Assembly: GCA_020629935.1 (NCBI GenBank)
Contig: JAHDCJ010000003.1
Location: 1 to 43,372 of the forward strand
Length of the DNA: 43,372 bases
Direction of reading: 5' to 3'
From: Saprospiraceae bacterium
Lineage (GTDB): Bacteria; Bacteroidota; Bacteroidia; Chitinophagales; Saprospiraceae
Of the stretch, positions 24,458-34,217 are shown piece after piece. The position numbers were made by a program, and so were the translations under genes. Within the stretch, counting starts at the first letter, position 1, and every line of letters begins with the position of its first letter. Below the pieces are notes generated by a model, which searched no databases, was not told the DNA's origin, and was given only the letters and a program-made list of their open reading frames with translations.

Positions 24458-26329
24458 TTGCTTGTGGGTACTCCTGCTCAAGATGGTGTATGGACTGGTT
24501 TACAAAAAACACCTGGTGATTCTAGAACCACTGGTGATGCCGCTGGTGTTTTTGTTATCCATGCCTGTTTATTACATACTGGAAATGTGCTCTGGTTTTC
24601 AGGGCATGTTGAAAATTCACAATATTTCCCTGAATCTCATGTTTTTGATCCTGTGGGAGAAACATTAGTGGCCACAAGTCCCTTTCCAATTACTTCTGAT
24701 ATTTTTTGTTGTGGTCATTTACAATTACCTAATGGAAAAATTATAACTGCTGGTGGCGCTGATGATCATCATTCTGGTCTAGATGCCCATGGAATACATT
24801 CCATTTGTGTATTTGATCCTTCTACAAATACTTGGGAACATATTGGTGATATGGATGAAGGGCGTTGGTATCCCACGCTCGTCATGCTTGGTGATAGTCG
24901 AATTATAGCTGTTTCTGGTTATGACTCGACTTGGACTGGAACCCCAGATGTTCCTGCTTTTCAAGAAATACTACATCCTCCTTTTGTAGGTGATTACAGC
25001 ACGGTTCCTTATACTAATGTTCAAAAACTTACTGGGGCAGATAAAAAATTTCCTACTTACCCCGGGCTTCACCTTTGCCCAGATGGTTTAATTTATCATA
25101 CTGGAACAAATTGGAGATATGACCCCGGTACGCCAATGGCAACACCTATACAAACATGGACATTAGAAGTACATTCAGATACCAATACGGGTACTTGGAC
25201 CAATATTAATAAAAATAGATTAGTAGCCAATAGAGAAGAAGGAATGTCGGTGTTACTTCCTCCTGCGCAAGATGGAAAAATTTTGCTGGTTGGTGGCGGG
25301 TATGCAGACATCAACGCAAGTGGAAACTATACAGGTAGCCATAAGGCAGGATCTAATCTTAATCATGCAGAAATACTAGATACTCAAAATCCGGCTACAG
25401 GTTGGGTCGCCGCAGGAACCAATGGCGCATTAACGCATGATCGAATGAATGTGAACCTTGTGATTTTACCCGATAAACATGTGCTGGTATTAGGTGGGCA
25501 TAATGGATATAAATGGGAAAATCCTCCAACGACATCAAATAGTAATATCGCCGAACTTTACGATCCGTTGACTGATGCATTTAGAGAAGTAGAATCAATG
25601 ACAACCTCAAGAACCTATCATTCTGCAGCGCTTCTTTTGCCCGATGGCCGTGTCTTAGTAGCAGGAGGTGTTTTACCTGGCACAAATGAAAATGATATCT
25701 ATGGAAACCCTATTCCTTTAAATCAAAAAAACTACGAATTCTACGAACCTCCTTATATGCATCAAGCCACTGCACAACCGTCAATTGATGATTTACTTTC
25801 AGAAGATAAAAGCACTTCAATAAGTGAGGTTTATTATGGGCAATCGTTTTTTATTAAAACAGCCGATGCACCTTCTATTTCTGAAATTTCCATAATGCGC
25901 CCTGGTGCAATGACGCACCATACAGATACACAACAACGATATGTTGAAATTACGGGTGTTGCTGATCCTACAGGAGATGGCCTTATGGCTACTATGCCTA
26001 CAAATCCCAACCTAGCTCCTCCTGGATATTATATGGTTTGGATTCTAAACAATAGTCGAATTCCTTGTAACCTAGCTCAATGGATTCGATTAAAACAAAT
26101 TCCTAAAGGCCTTACTGTTGGAACTAGAACGATAAATGGAGTAGACTATACCGTAAGTTTTGATGATTTTGAATATGGACTTTCTGTCGTTGGAGAGATG
26201 ATGCCATTTACTATTTCCTATATGGAAGATGATGAAAAATGGTATACCAGTTATATGGGATTAATGTTTAGAGTTTTTGATTCTGTAGATGAAATAGCAG
26301 AAGCAATTATCGAAATAAGAACGAATTAA
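24458..26329 (+). CDS. Galactose oxidase/glyoxal oxidase-like copper radical oxidase
   Basis: A 623-residue Kelch-propeller oxidase with a C-terminal DUF1929-type Ig-like domain. All five residues that form the copper-radical site in galactose and glyoxal oxidases are visible: C84 (FCCG) and Y138 (GRWYPT) for the Cys-Tyr crosslink, Y387-H388 (RTYHSAALLLPDGR) and H487 (MTHHTDTQQR). Repeated NGK/DGR...GG turns mark propeller blades. It would oxidise a primary alcohol or aldehyde with O2, making H2O2. A 70-residue extension follows the usual end (from about residue 550). No ATG is available: TTG 24458 is the best start, and no signal peptide is present, unlike known secreted members. First gene of the six-gene operon; next start is 4 nt away. 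Confidence 0.87.
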   Translation: MLVGTPAQDGVWTGLQKTPGDSRTTGDAAGVFVIHACLLHTGNVLWFSGHVENSQYFPESHVFDPVGETLVATSPFPITSDIFCCGHLQLPNGKIITAGGADDHHSGLDAHGIHSICVFDPSTNTWEHIGDMDEGRWYPTLVMLGDSRIIAVSGYDSTWTGTPDVPAFQEILHPPFVGDYSTVPYTNVQKLTGADKKFPTYPGLHLCPDGLIYHTGTNWRYDPGTPMATPIQTWTLEVHSDTNTGTWTNINKNRLVANREEGMSVLLPPAQDGKILLVGGGYADINASGNYTGSHKAGSNLNHAEILDTQNPATGWVAAGTNGALTHDRMNVNLVILPDKHVLVLGGHNGYKWENPPTTSNSNIAELYDPLTDAFREVESMTTSRTYHSAALLLPDGRVLVAGGVLPGTNENDIYGNPIPLNQKNYEFYEPPYMHQATAQPSIDDLLSEDKSTSISEVYYGQSFFIKTADAPSISEISIMRPGAMTHHTDTQQRYVEITGVADPTGDGLMATMPTNPNLAPPGYYMVWILNNSRIPCNLAQWIRLKQIPKGLTVGTRTINGVDYTVSFDDFEYGLSVVGEMMPFTISYMEDDEKWYTSYMGLMFRVFDSVDEIAEAIIEIRTN

Positions 26330-26333
26330 ATTG

Positions 26334-27764
26334 ATGGATAAGCGAAAAGACATACGAAAAATTTATAAAGATAAAAAAGCAAGAAAACGCTTAATGGATG
26401 CTTTGGTTGCTATGAAAAAAAACATTCGAGATCCAGCTAATCCAACAACAAAATCCAAACCTGATGCAAATGGAGGTATGTACCAACAATACGTAAATTG
26501 GCATGGAGATTCTTCTTTATCCAAAGTGGCAGAAGTTTTCGTTTATACTGCTACTTCTGACGATTTAAACTTAACAAAAGATGTTTTTAAATCAATTACT
26601 TTTGAGGCCACTTATAAAGATCGACATGGTGTTTCAAAAACGGAAGAATTTGAGTTTAGTTCAAAGAAAAAACTGCGTATTAAAAAAGGGACGACCAAAA
26701 AAATAACGGATTATCTAAATAGTTTAGTCTCTCATGATATTGAATGGGCAGGTAACACCTTCGCCAAATTTAAAGTTGAATTTGATGGCACAGGTAAAAA
26801 GCTCGTAGTTAGCTGTTCAAATTGTCCTTATGTCTTGAAAAACTTTAAGTGCACTGTAAATGAAGTAGAAAAGACATTTACTTTTTCTAAAGGAGCAAAA
26901 ATTGCAGATTTCAATTTAAGACGCATGCAAATTGCGCACAGTAGTCCTGTCTTTTTGCCTTGGCATCGAGTATTTATTCGAATGTTTGAATTAGATCTTC
27001 AATTTGCAGATAAAGTCATTAATGGAGAGGACGGAAAAATTGCACTTCCTTATTGGGATTGGACACGTGATCGTTCTTTAGACCCAAAAGATAAAAAACA
27101 AGGCTATTTATGGCAACCTGATTTTCTTGGAGGAACAGATCACACTGATGCGGCAAAAAGTCAATTTTTATCAGTTCCCAGTGGATGGGAGGTTTTTCGT
27201 ACCAATGGAACAAAAGAAGGTCCTTTAAGACGTTTTTTAAATGGTGGAGGACTACCCTCTTTAAGAAATGTAAAATATGCTCAAAAAAGGAAAACTTATG
27301 ATAGTGTAGATTTTAACCGAGGTAGCAAGAGCAGTAAATCATATAGAAATACATTAGAAGGTTGGGTTTCCATTGGAAGAACAAGCGCACCTACACTTCA
27401 CAACAAAGTACATGTTTCTGTTGGTGGAGAAGATGGAGTAAATTCAGGACACCTTCAATTAAGTGTTTCTCCGAATGACCCTATTTTCTTTTTTCACCAT
27501 TGTAATATAGATCGTCTTTGGGCTATTTGGCAACGAAAAAATCGAAAACAAAAATACCCCAAATTTGGGCCATTACCCGGAAGACGAATTATTGATCCCA
27601 TGATTCCTTGGGATGGTTCCGCAGGTGCAAGTTGGCTAGGAGCCAACCGAAATATTCTCGCAATGGATGTTTGGAATTGTGCTAAACTATCCACCAATGT
27701 AAAAAGCTTTTTAGGTTCTGGCTATACGTATGATAGCTTTAGTTTAAGCAAAAAAGCCCCTTAA
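26334..27764 (+). CDS. Tyrosinase-family type-3 copper oxidase with domain inserted in the CuA site
   Basis: A 476-residue tyrosinase, starting at ATG 26334. CuA ligands are H57 (YVNWHGD), H202 (IAHSS) and H211 (FLPWHR); CuB ligands are H356 and H360 (LHNKVH) and H389 (FFFHHCNIDRLW). The structural YWDW motif is present. Asn357 after the first CuB His is associated with monophenolase activity in studied bacterial enzymes. In Bacillus-type enzymes the first two CuA His are about 18 residues apart; here 145, owing to a roughly 125-residue beta-rich insert (62-190) with three cysteines (SCSNC and KC). The basic N-terminus has no signal peptide. No caddie-type copper chaperone gene is adjacent. 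Second gene of the operon. Confidence 0.92.
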   Translation: MDKRKDIRKIYKDKKARKRLMDALVAMKKNIRDPANPTTKSKPDANGGMYQQYVNWHGDSSLSKVAEVFVYTATSDDLNLTKDVFKSITFEATYKDRHGVSKTEEFEFSSKKKLRIKKGTTKKITDYLNSLVSHDIEWAGNTFAKFKVEFDGTGKKLVVSCSNCPYVLKNFKCTVNEVEKTFTFSKGAKIADFNLRRMQIAHSSPVFLPWHRVFIRMFELDLQFADKVINGEDGKIALPYWDWTRDRSLDPKDKKQGYLWQPDFLGGTDHTDAAKSQFLSVPSGWEVFRTNGTKEGPLRRFLNGGGLPSLRNVKYAQKRKTYDSVDFNRGSKSSKSYRNTLEGWVSIGRTSAPTLHNKVHVSVGGEDGVNSGHLQLSVSPNDPIFFFHHCNIDRLWAIWQRKNRKQKYPKFGPLPGRRIIDPMIPWDGSAGASWLGANRNILAMDVWNCAKLSTNVKSFLGSGYTYDSFSLSKKAP

Positions 27765-27774
27765 TTAAAAACTT

Positions 27775-30700
27775 ATGGCAGCATCTACAGGAAATATACC
27801 TTTCGTTGACGCACTGTTAGAAGTCATCAACATTTTACTTTCGGATATCGAAAATCCAGACCATCTCAAAGAGTTTATCAATCGATTTGGATGGAAATTT
27901 GACGTCGATAATGATCCTGCCACCTTAACTGCTATTGAGGCCGCCTTTAATTTTGGCAATGTAATCTATACCATCCATGATATCGCAGAAACGCTAGAGG
28001 ATGATGACGCAGATACTTTGGCCATCATAGAACAACTTATTCCCGTTTTAGAAACGGTATATACTACAATAAAAGGGTTGAGTTCCGCTCCAAGTGCGAC
28101 TTTACTTGCTCCACTAAATAAAGATACATTTTGGACACAACTCGCTACTGAATTGCCTGATTATTTAATTATTTCTTATTTAGAGAAACGGTTAGAAAAG
28201 TTGCATGCTTTTCTCTTTTTTCTAGGAATAATTGACACAAAACGCATTACTTTTCCTCCCGACCAACTAGATCGGATTGCCTATAATCAAAAGAAAATTT
28301 ATTGGGATCGCTTATTTCAAATCTTAACCGATCCAGGCCAATTATTTAAAGATGTTTATCATTGGGATCATGGATCGCATATGTTTAACCATAAACGTTT
28401 TATTACTGCATTAGAAGATCTCTTTGATAAAATTGGTCTTATTTCTGAATTAACAAGACCTTCTACTGCATTGATCGACCTCTATTATCATAATCTCAAT
28501 CATCATAAACACAAACTTCAAAAATTAGAAATACCTTTCTATTTTGATGCAAGTTCTGATGGTGAAGATATTATTGAAATGGGTATATTCCTCTTCCCTA
28601 TTCCTAAAGCTTCTAACAATAAAAGTCATCCTGCAGGTTTTACCATAGGCACTTTCGTTCAAGGTGTTATGGAAGCAGGGACTTCTGAGGAGGAACTTCA
28701 ACTTTATTTCAAAGGAGGATTTGAAAATGATGGTTTTTTTCGCGCAGATATTCGACCGTCGGGAACAGACGTAATTTTAGATGGTGGAGCGACTCAAGTC
28801 GAGGCAGAAGGTGGATTTCTTTTTAGACCAGAAGATCCGAAAATTCTTTTGGGTAGTGAAGGCTCCCACCGCATAGAAATCGAAGGTTTTGCTGCTGCAT
28901 TGGGTATTCAAGGCAACTTAAACGATCCTGAAGTTTATATAAAAATCGGTACCGATCTAGATGGGGAAGTTCGTCGTTTACGTTTCATCCTTCAATCATC
29001 TGATGGGGATGGTTTTATCCAAAAATTAATCGGAGAAGAACCGGTCAGTTTAGACATCAATGGGTATATGTCCTGGTCTTCTAAACATGGATTTGCGCTT
29101 AATGGAAACATAGGATTTGAAATTACCATCCCAATCCATCAAGATTTTGGTCCTATCGGTTTTAGAACGTTTAAAATTGGCGCTAGTGCAGGTTCTGGAA
29201 ATGAAGCTAAATTAAGCGCAACTATTGGAATAAACGGAAACCTTGGTCCTGTCAAACTAACTATTGAAGACATTGGTGCTTCTCTAAAAATTAAAAAGAC
29301 GACGGGAAACACCAGTGGGACTTTTGGTGACTTAGACTTAGATTGGGGCTTTGAACCTCCCAAAGGTGTAGGACTCGTTGTCGATGCTGGTATGGTTAAA
29401 GGAGGTGGTTATTTATATCTTGATTATGAAAAAGGTGAATATGCAGGTGCAGCGGAATTAACTATCCAAGAAATCGTTTCTCTGAAAGCCATTGGTATAA
29501 TCAATACTAAAATGCCTGATGGGAGCAAAGGCTTTGCTTTACTGCTTATCATTACTGCTGAATTTCAACCCATTCAATTAGGTTTTGGTTTTACTTTAAA
29601 TGGTGTGGGAGGACTTTTTGCTGTAAATCGTGCGATGAATCTTGATGCTTTACGTCAAGGAGTTCGTGATGGTTCTATCAATAACATCCTCTTTCCAGAA
29701 AATCCAGTAGAAGATGCTCCGCAAATAATAGCAAGTCTCAATAATATTTTCCCTATCGAAGAAGGCCAATATTCGTTTGGGTTTATGGGAAAAATAGGCT
29801 GGGGAACTCCTACATTAATTGAAATAGAGCTGGGACTTATGATTCAAGTACCAGACCCTATTCGAATTGCCATTTTAGGTGTTATTACGGCAGCTTTGCC
29901 AGATAAAGATCATGCCTTACTGAAAATTCAAGTCAACTTTTTAGGTACAGTTGACTTCGAGAAAAAACTAATCACTTTTGATGCAAGTCTTTATGATTCA
30001 TTCATATTGACCTTTACTTTATCGGGAGACATGGCCTTCCGTTTAAAATGGGGAGATGAACCTACCTTCCTTTTATCGGTAGGAGGTTTCCATCCTGACT
30101 TCACACCTCCTCCACTAGATTTACCTGATTTACGTCGACTTTCTATTACGTTACTTGCTGGGAATCCACGACTGATTCTAAGTTGCTATTTTGCGGTAAC
30201 ATCCAATACGGTTCAGTTTGGAGCAAGTATTGATTTTCTTTTCAAAATATCTGGATTTAAAGTAATTGGGTTCCTTTATTTCCATGCGCTATTCCAATTT
30301 GACCCATTCTACTTTATTATTAGTATTGGTGCGGGACTAGACGTGAAGCTTGGTTCTGCAAGTATTTTGACGGTTTCGGTTAAAGGAACACTTGAAGGCC
30401 CTACCCCATGGAGAATTAAAGGAACTGGCAAATTCAAAATTTTATTTGTTTCTGTAAAAATTAGAATTGATAAGACATTTGGAGATCGTCAAGATACTTC
30501 TTTACCAGGAACAACGGTACTTCCTAAACTAGAAGCTGCTTTGGTAGATAGTCGAAATTGGCAAGCAACGTTGGCAAGCAATGTGAATTTATTGGTGACG
30601 ATGAATGAAATTTCTAGTGAGGAAGATACAAGCACCGTCGTTGTTCATCCATCAGGCACATTATCTGTTAATCAGAATGTAGTTCCTTTGGATTTAACAA

Positions 30701-31278
30701 TTGATAAATTAGGCAATCAGCAACCAACAGATCATAATAAATTTTCATTATCTGCTACCGATGACGAGGATGTAGTATTAGATAAAACAGATATTAAAGA
30801 TTATTTCGCGCCAGCAGAATATTTAAATTTAAGTGAAACAGAAAAGTTAAGTAAAGCTTCTTTTGTTAAATATAATTCGGGCATTCAAATAAAAGGAACC
30901 GAAGGTATTGAAACGGCTTACTTCCGTGAAAAAACAGTAGAATACGAACTCAAAGTACTCGACTCACGGTTTGACCCTTCCAAATTTGTACGTGTAGCCG
31001 AAAGCTTATCTATGTTCAACCATTGGGCAGCAAATAATGCAGTATATAAATCAAAATTAGGTATTACTGCTCGTCTTAAATCAGAGATTGCAGATACGAA
31101 AGTAGCGGTGCTTGATGAACATTTTGTTTTGGCAAAAACAGATGATTTAAGTCTTTATGGAAATGGTTTTACTGCTTCCAATGCATATGAAGCAGAACAA
31201 ATGCTTAACAGCCTTATCGCAGAGAATCCTGCTTTAGAAAATACAATTCAAGTTATTCCATCTTATGAATTAATGTAA
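27775..31278 (+). CDS. Large beta-repeat protein, resembles DUF6603 family
   Basis: A 1167-residue protein of unknown function. Residues 1-250 are mostly helical. About 260-960 is a long run of alternating amphipathic strands, with blocks such as GFTLNGVGGLFAVNR, FPIEEGQYSFGFMGKIGWGTP, LTFTLSGDMAFRL and PTPWRIKGTGKFKILF. From memory these match the uncharacterised DUF6603 family found in scattered bacteria; I could not search. The C-terminal 200 residues are less repetitive. Pattern and length suggest an extended beta structure, perhaps with a hydrophobic groove as in TamB/AsmA-like proteins; this is inference. No signal peptide or membrane helix is seen. Third operon gene, 10 nt after the tyrosinase. 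Confidence 0.8.
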   Translation: MAASTGNIPFVDALLEVINILLSDIENPDHLKEFINRFGWKFDVDNDPATLTAIEAAFNFGNVIYTIHDIAETLEDDDADTLAIIEQLIPVLETVYTTIKGLSSAPSATLLAPLNKDTFWTQLATELPDYLIISYLEKRLEKLHAFLFFLGIIDTKRITFPPDQLDRIAYNQKKIYWDRLFQILTDPGQLFKDVYHWDHGSHMFNHKRFITALEDLFDKIGLISELTRPSTALIDLYYHNLNHHKHKLQKLEIPFYFDASSDGEDIIEMGIFLFPIPKASNNKSHPAGFTIGTFVQGVMEAGTSEEELQLYFKGGFENDGFFRADIRPSGTDVILDGGATQVEAEGGFLFRPEDPKILLGSEGSHRIEIEGFAAALGIQGNLNDPEVYIKIGTDLDGEVRRLRFILQSSDGDGFIQKLIGEEPVSLDINGYMSWSSKHGFALNGNIGFEITIPIHQDFGPIGFRTFKIGASAGSGNEAKLSATIGINGNLGPVKLTIEDIGASLKIKKTTGNTSGTFGDLDLDWGFEPPKGVGLVVDAGMVKGGGYLYLDYEKGEYAGAAELTIQEIVSLKAIGIINTKMPDGSKGFALLLIITAEFQPIQLGFGFTLNGVGGLFAVNRAMNLDALRQGVRDGSINNILFPENPVEDAPQIIASLNNIFPIEEGQYSFGFMGKIGWGTPTLIEIELGLMIQVPDPIRIAILGVITAALPDKDHALLKIQVNFLGTVDFEKKLITFDASLYDSFILTFTLSGDMAFRLKWGDEPTFLLSVGGFHPDFTPPPLDLPDLRRLSITLLAGNPRLILSCYFAVTSNTVQFGASIDFLFKISGFKVIGFLYFHALFQFDPFYFIISIGAGLDVKLGSASILTVSVKGTLEGPTPWRIKGTGKFKILFVSVKIRIDKTFGDRQDTSLPGTTVLPKLEAALVDSRNWQATLASNVNLLVTMNEISSEEDTSTVVVHPSGTLSVNQNVVPLDLTIDKLGNQQPTDHNKFSLSATDDEDVVLDKTDIKDYFAPAEYLNLSETEKLSKASFVKYNSGIQIKGTEGIETAYFREKTVEYELKVLDSRFDPSKFVRVAESLSMFNHWAANNAVYKSKLGITARLKSEIADTKVAVLDEHFVLAKTDDLSLYGNGFTASNAYEAEQMLNSLIAENPALENTIQVIPSYELM

Positions 31279-31283
31279 AAAAT

Positions 31284-34196
31284 ATGCCTGAAGAAATAGC
31301 AAAATATACGTTTTTACCTTGGTTTAGACAAGGTGTATCTCGTCAAATAAACGAAGTGGATAAGCTTGGAGGTACAAGTAATTATACACGAGCTTCATTT
31401 GATGTAAAACTTAAAGTATCGGATGGTGCTAATGAAATATCCGCACTTACTAAAAAAATACATTTAGTCGGTCCGGGTGATATCACAGGTATAAATAAAG
31501 ATGTTGTCATAAAGATGGAGCCCTATGACGGAATCACGAATTTCGAACCCAACTATATTCCATATATCGAATTTTATGAAGAAGACTTTCCGTGGAGATA
31601 TAGTCCTGCAAAAGCGAATAATCAAAATAAATTACGCCCTTGGTTAGTTTTGTTAGTCTTGGAGGAAAGCGAATTTAGTCGTCCAAGTATTATTAACGGA
31701 CAAGCAAATGTAATTCAGATTCCAGAATCTACTCCATTTCCTGATCACACGGAAGCTTGGGCTTGGGCTCATGTACATATCAATGAAACATTGACGGCCA
31801 ATGGAGATGTTAATGACAATAATGCAGAAAACACCTTACAATCTAAGTTAGATAGTAATCCTAATATTGCGCATTCCAGATTGTTCTGTCCTAGAAAACT
31901 AAAAGAGAATACCTCTTATACCGCATTTCTTTTACCCGCTTATGAACAAGGCCGTTTAGCAGGTCTTAACGCTGAAAAATCGATCATCGAATCTGTTTCG
32001 GCTCAACAATATGCCTATGGAAATACCCAAACAGATAATGAGTTAAAAAATTATTGGCCAATCTATTTTGAATGGTCTTTTCGAACAGGCGATGTTGGAG
32101 ATTTTGAATATTTAGTCAAACAAATTAAACCTCGATTTCCCGATCCTAGAGTCGGTCGTTTGCCTATAGACACACAAGATGTCGGTTATTTATTAAGTTA
32201 TCAAGGTGGCGATGGCGATACGCAAGGAACGGTATATTTAGAAGGCGCATTAAAAGTACCTGATACCGAGACCGATCTTTTGCTCCGAGAAACCACTACA
32301 GAAGCAAGAAATTTTGTAAAAGGACTATCGAATCTTTTAAACTTAAATGAAGATTTAAAAGAAGATACACTTCCTGCAGACAGTCAATACCTATCTAATC
32401 CATTTTTTCTTGATGAAAATGGAGATCCGGATGCAAAAATCGAGGATGACCCAATAATTACTCCTCCAATCTATGGCCGGTGGCATAATATGGTCAAAAG
32501 AACCAGCCCCATTTCAAAAAGACGTTGGATTAATCAGCTTAATCTAGAGCCTGGTTATCGAACAGCTTCTGGCTTTGGAACCAAAGTAATACAAGCCAAT
32601 CAAGAAACATACATGGACAGAGCTTGGGAACAATTTGGAGAGGTATTAGAAGCGAATAAAAAAATGCGTGCTGCTCAATTAGCTCAACAACTAAACAAAA
32701 AGCTTTACGAAAGAAATATTGAACGATTAGCTAATGATAAACTCGTGGGTATGACGCATAAGCTACATACTCGATTAAGAAACGGAGAAGTAACCCTTAA
32801 AAAAACAATAGAAAATAGTAACCTTACTTCCTCTGTCCTTGATCCTGGATATACTAAAATGACGAGACCTTCTAGTCCTATTTTTAATGAAGTTTCAAAT
32901 TCTAGAATCAAAGCGCTTCATGGAGATACCGTTAGTGAAATTGTAAATAACAAAGTAGAAGTTATTTCAGAATATGGCACTTCATCTTTTAGCGCTAATC
33001 TCGATTTAGATACGTTACAAACAGGACTTTCGAGTATTATTCCAGCCAATTTCGCTTCCACAAGCCTCTTCATGTTAAGTGTTCCAAATTCTGGATTGCC
33101 CATTAGTGAAAGTGGAAATCAAATTCAAGTTTTCAGTCAAATTGCGCAAACATTTAATGTTTACTTTCATCAAAACAATTGGGATAATATAGAAAGTAGT
33201 CCTGCCTTAAGTATGAGTCAAAGTGCCCATGTCATTCATCAAGGAATCAATCCTAAATTAACGATTGGTACACGATTGCTCAACCGATTAAATTTAGGCG
33301 ATCTACAATATAAACCAAAGCCAGAGAAGATCGTTCCAGCCATGGCATATCCTAAATTCAATGATCCTATGTATAAAGCTTTGGCAGATTTATCTGAAGA
33401 TTATTTAATTCCCAATTTAGATTTAATACCACAAGATACCTTCACTGTTTTAGAAACCAATCAAGAATTTATTGAGTCTTTTATGGTGGGCTTAAATCAT
33501 GAGATGGGTAGAGAATTATTGTGGCGAGAATACATAACAGATCAAAGAGGAAGTTACTTTAGAAAGTTTTGGGATTCGGTTGGATATATTGATAAAAGTA
33601 AACCTAACTATGATATTGAAGAAATTCATAAATGGAAAAGAGTATCAGACCTTGGGCAACATCCACCTGCGGGTGCTATTAATATGGATGGGAAGTTGGT
33701 CTTCGTTATTCGTGGAGAACTTTTGAAAAAATTCCCCAATACTACCGTTTATATGCAAGCCGCAAAGTGGGATAAAACCAATGGGAATTTCGATACTAAA
33801 AAACCTCGATTGCTTGACAAAGAAATAAAGACACCCGTTTTTGAAGCGAAGATTGATCCTGATATTTATTTCCTTGGCTTTGATATTACTTCAGATGAAG
33901 CATTAGGAGATGATTCGATTACTAGTAAACCAGGGTGGTTCTTTGTATTAAAAGAACGTGCAGGTGAAGTACGTTTTGGTATGGATATTAGCAGCGATGG
34001 GAATACTTCTTGGAATGATCTTTCATGGGATAATTTAAATAACCTTGATCAATATGTGGATATCAATCTAAATAAACCAAACCCACAAACTAGAAACGGA
34101 ATTACTTGGGGAACCAATGCAGCCGATATGGCTTGGATTTTATACCAAAACCCGTTTATGATGGCTATTCATGCTAAGGAAATGATTCGTGAGTAA
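31284..34196 (+). CDS. Conserved large protein of unknown function (operon gene 4)
   Basis: A 970-residue protein matching no named domain I know. Recognisable, likely conserved segments are KYTFLPWFRQGVSRQI at the N-terminus, VGPGDITGI, FEPNYIPYIEFYEEDFPWRY (about 85-110), RPWLVLLVLEE, a central RWHNMVKR...RWINQLNLEPGYR block (about 398-430) and a helical AWEQFGEVLEANKKMRAAQL (about 445-465). The remainder alternates helices and strands, ending NAADMAWILYQNPFMMAIHA. From memory, similar blocks occur in hypothetical proteins of actinobacteria and others; not verified. No signal peptide, membrane helix, nucleotide-binding or protease motif is seen. Five nt separate it from the previous gene and 21 nt from the next. 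Confidence 0.8.
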   Translation: MPEEIAKYTFLPWFRQGVSRQINEVDKLGGTSNYTRASFDVKLKVSDGANEISALTKKIHLVGPGDITGINKDVVIKMEPYDGITNFEPNYIPYIEFYEEDFPWRYSPAKANNQNKLRPWLVLLVLEESEFSRPSIINGQANVIQIPESTPFPDHTEAWAWAHVHINETLTANGDVNDNNAENTLQSKLDSNPNIAHSRLFCPRKLKENTSYTAFLLPAYEQGRLAGLNAEKSIIESVSAQQYAYGNTQTDNELKNYWPIYFEWSFRTGDVGDFEYLVKQIKPRFPDPRVGRLPIDTQDVGYLLSYQGGDGDTQGTVYLEGALKVPDTETDLLLRETTTEARNFVKGLSNLLNLNEDLKEDTLPADSQYLSNPFFLDENGDPDAKIEDDPIITPPIYGRWHNMVKRTSPISKRRWINQLNLEPGYRTASGFGTKVIQANQETYMDRAWEQFGEVLEANKKMRAAQLAQQLNKKLYERNIERLANDKLVGMTHKLHTRLRNGEVTLKKTIENSNLTSSVLDPGYTKMTRPSSPIFNEVSNSRIKALHGDTVSEIVNNKVEVISEYGTSSFSANLDLDTLQTGLSSIIPANFASTSLFMLSVPNSGLPISESGNQIQVFSQIAQTFNVYFHQNNWDNIESSPALSMSQSAHVIHQGINPKLTIGTRLLNRLNLGDLQYKPKPEKIVPAMAYPKFNDPMYKALADLSEDYLIPNLDLIPQDTFTVLETNQEFIESFMVGLNHEMGRELLWREYITDQRGSYFRKFWDSVGYIDKSKPNYDIEEIHKWKRVSDLGQHPPAGAINMDGKLVFVIRGELLKKFPNTTVYMQAAKWDKTNGNFDTKKPRLLDKEIKTPVFEAKIDPDIYFLGFDITSDEALGDDSITSKPGWFFVLKERAGEVRFGMDISSDGNTSWNDLSWDNLNNLDQYVDINLNKPNPQTRNGITWGTNAADMAWILYQNPFMMAIHAKEMIRE

Positions 34197-34217
34197 GATA
34201 AATGAAACTCCAAAATT

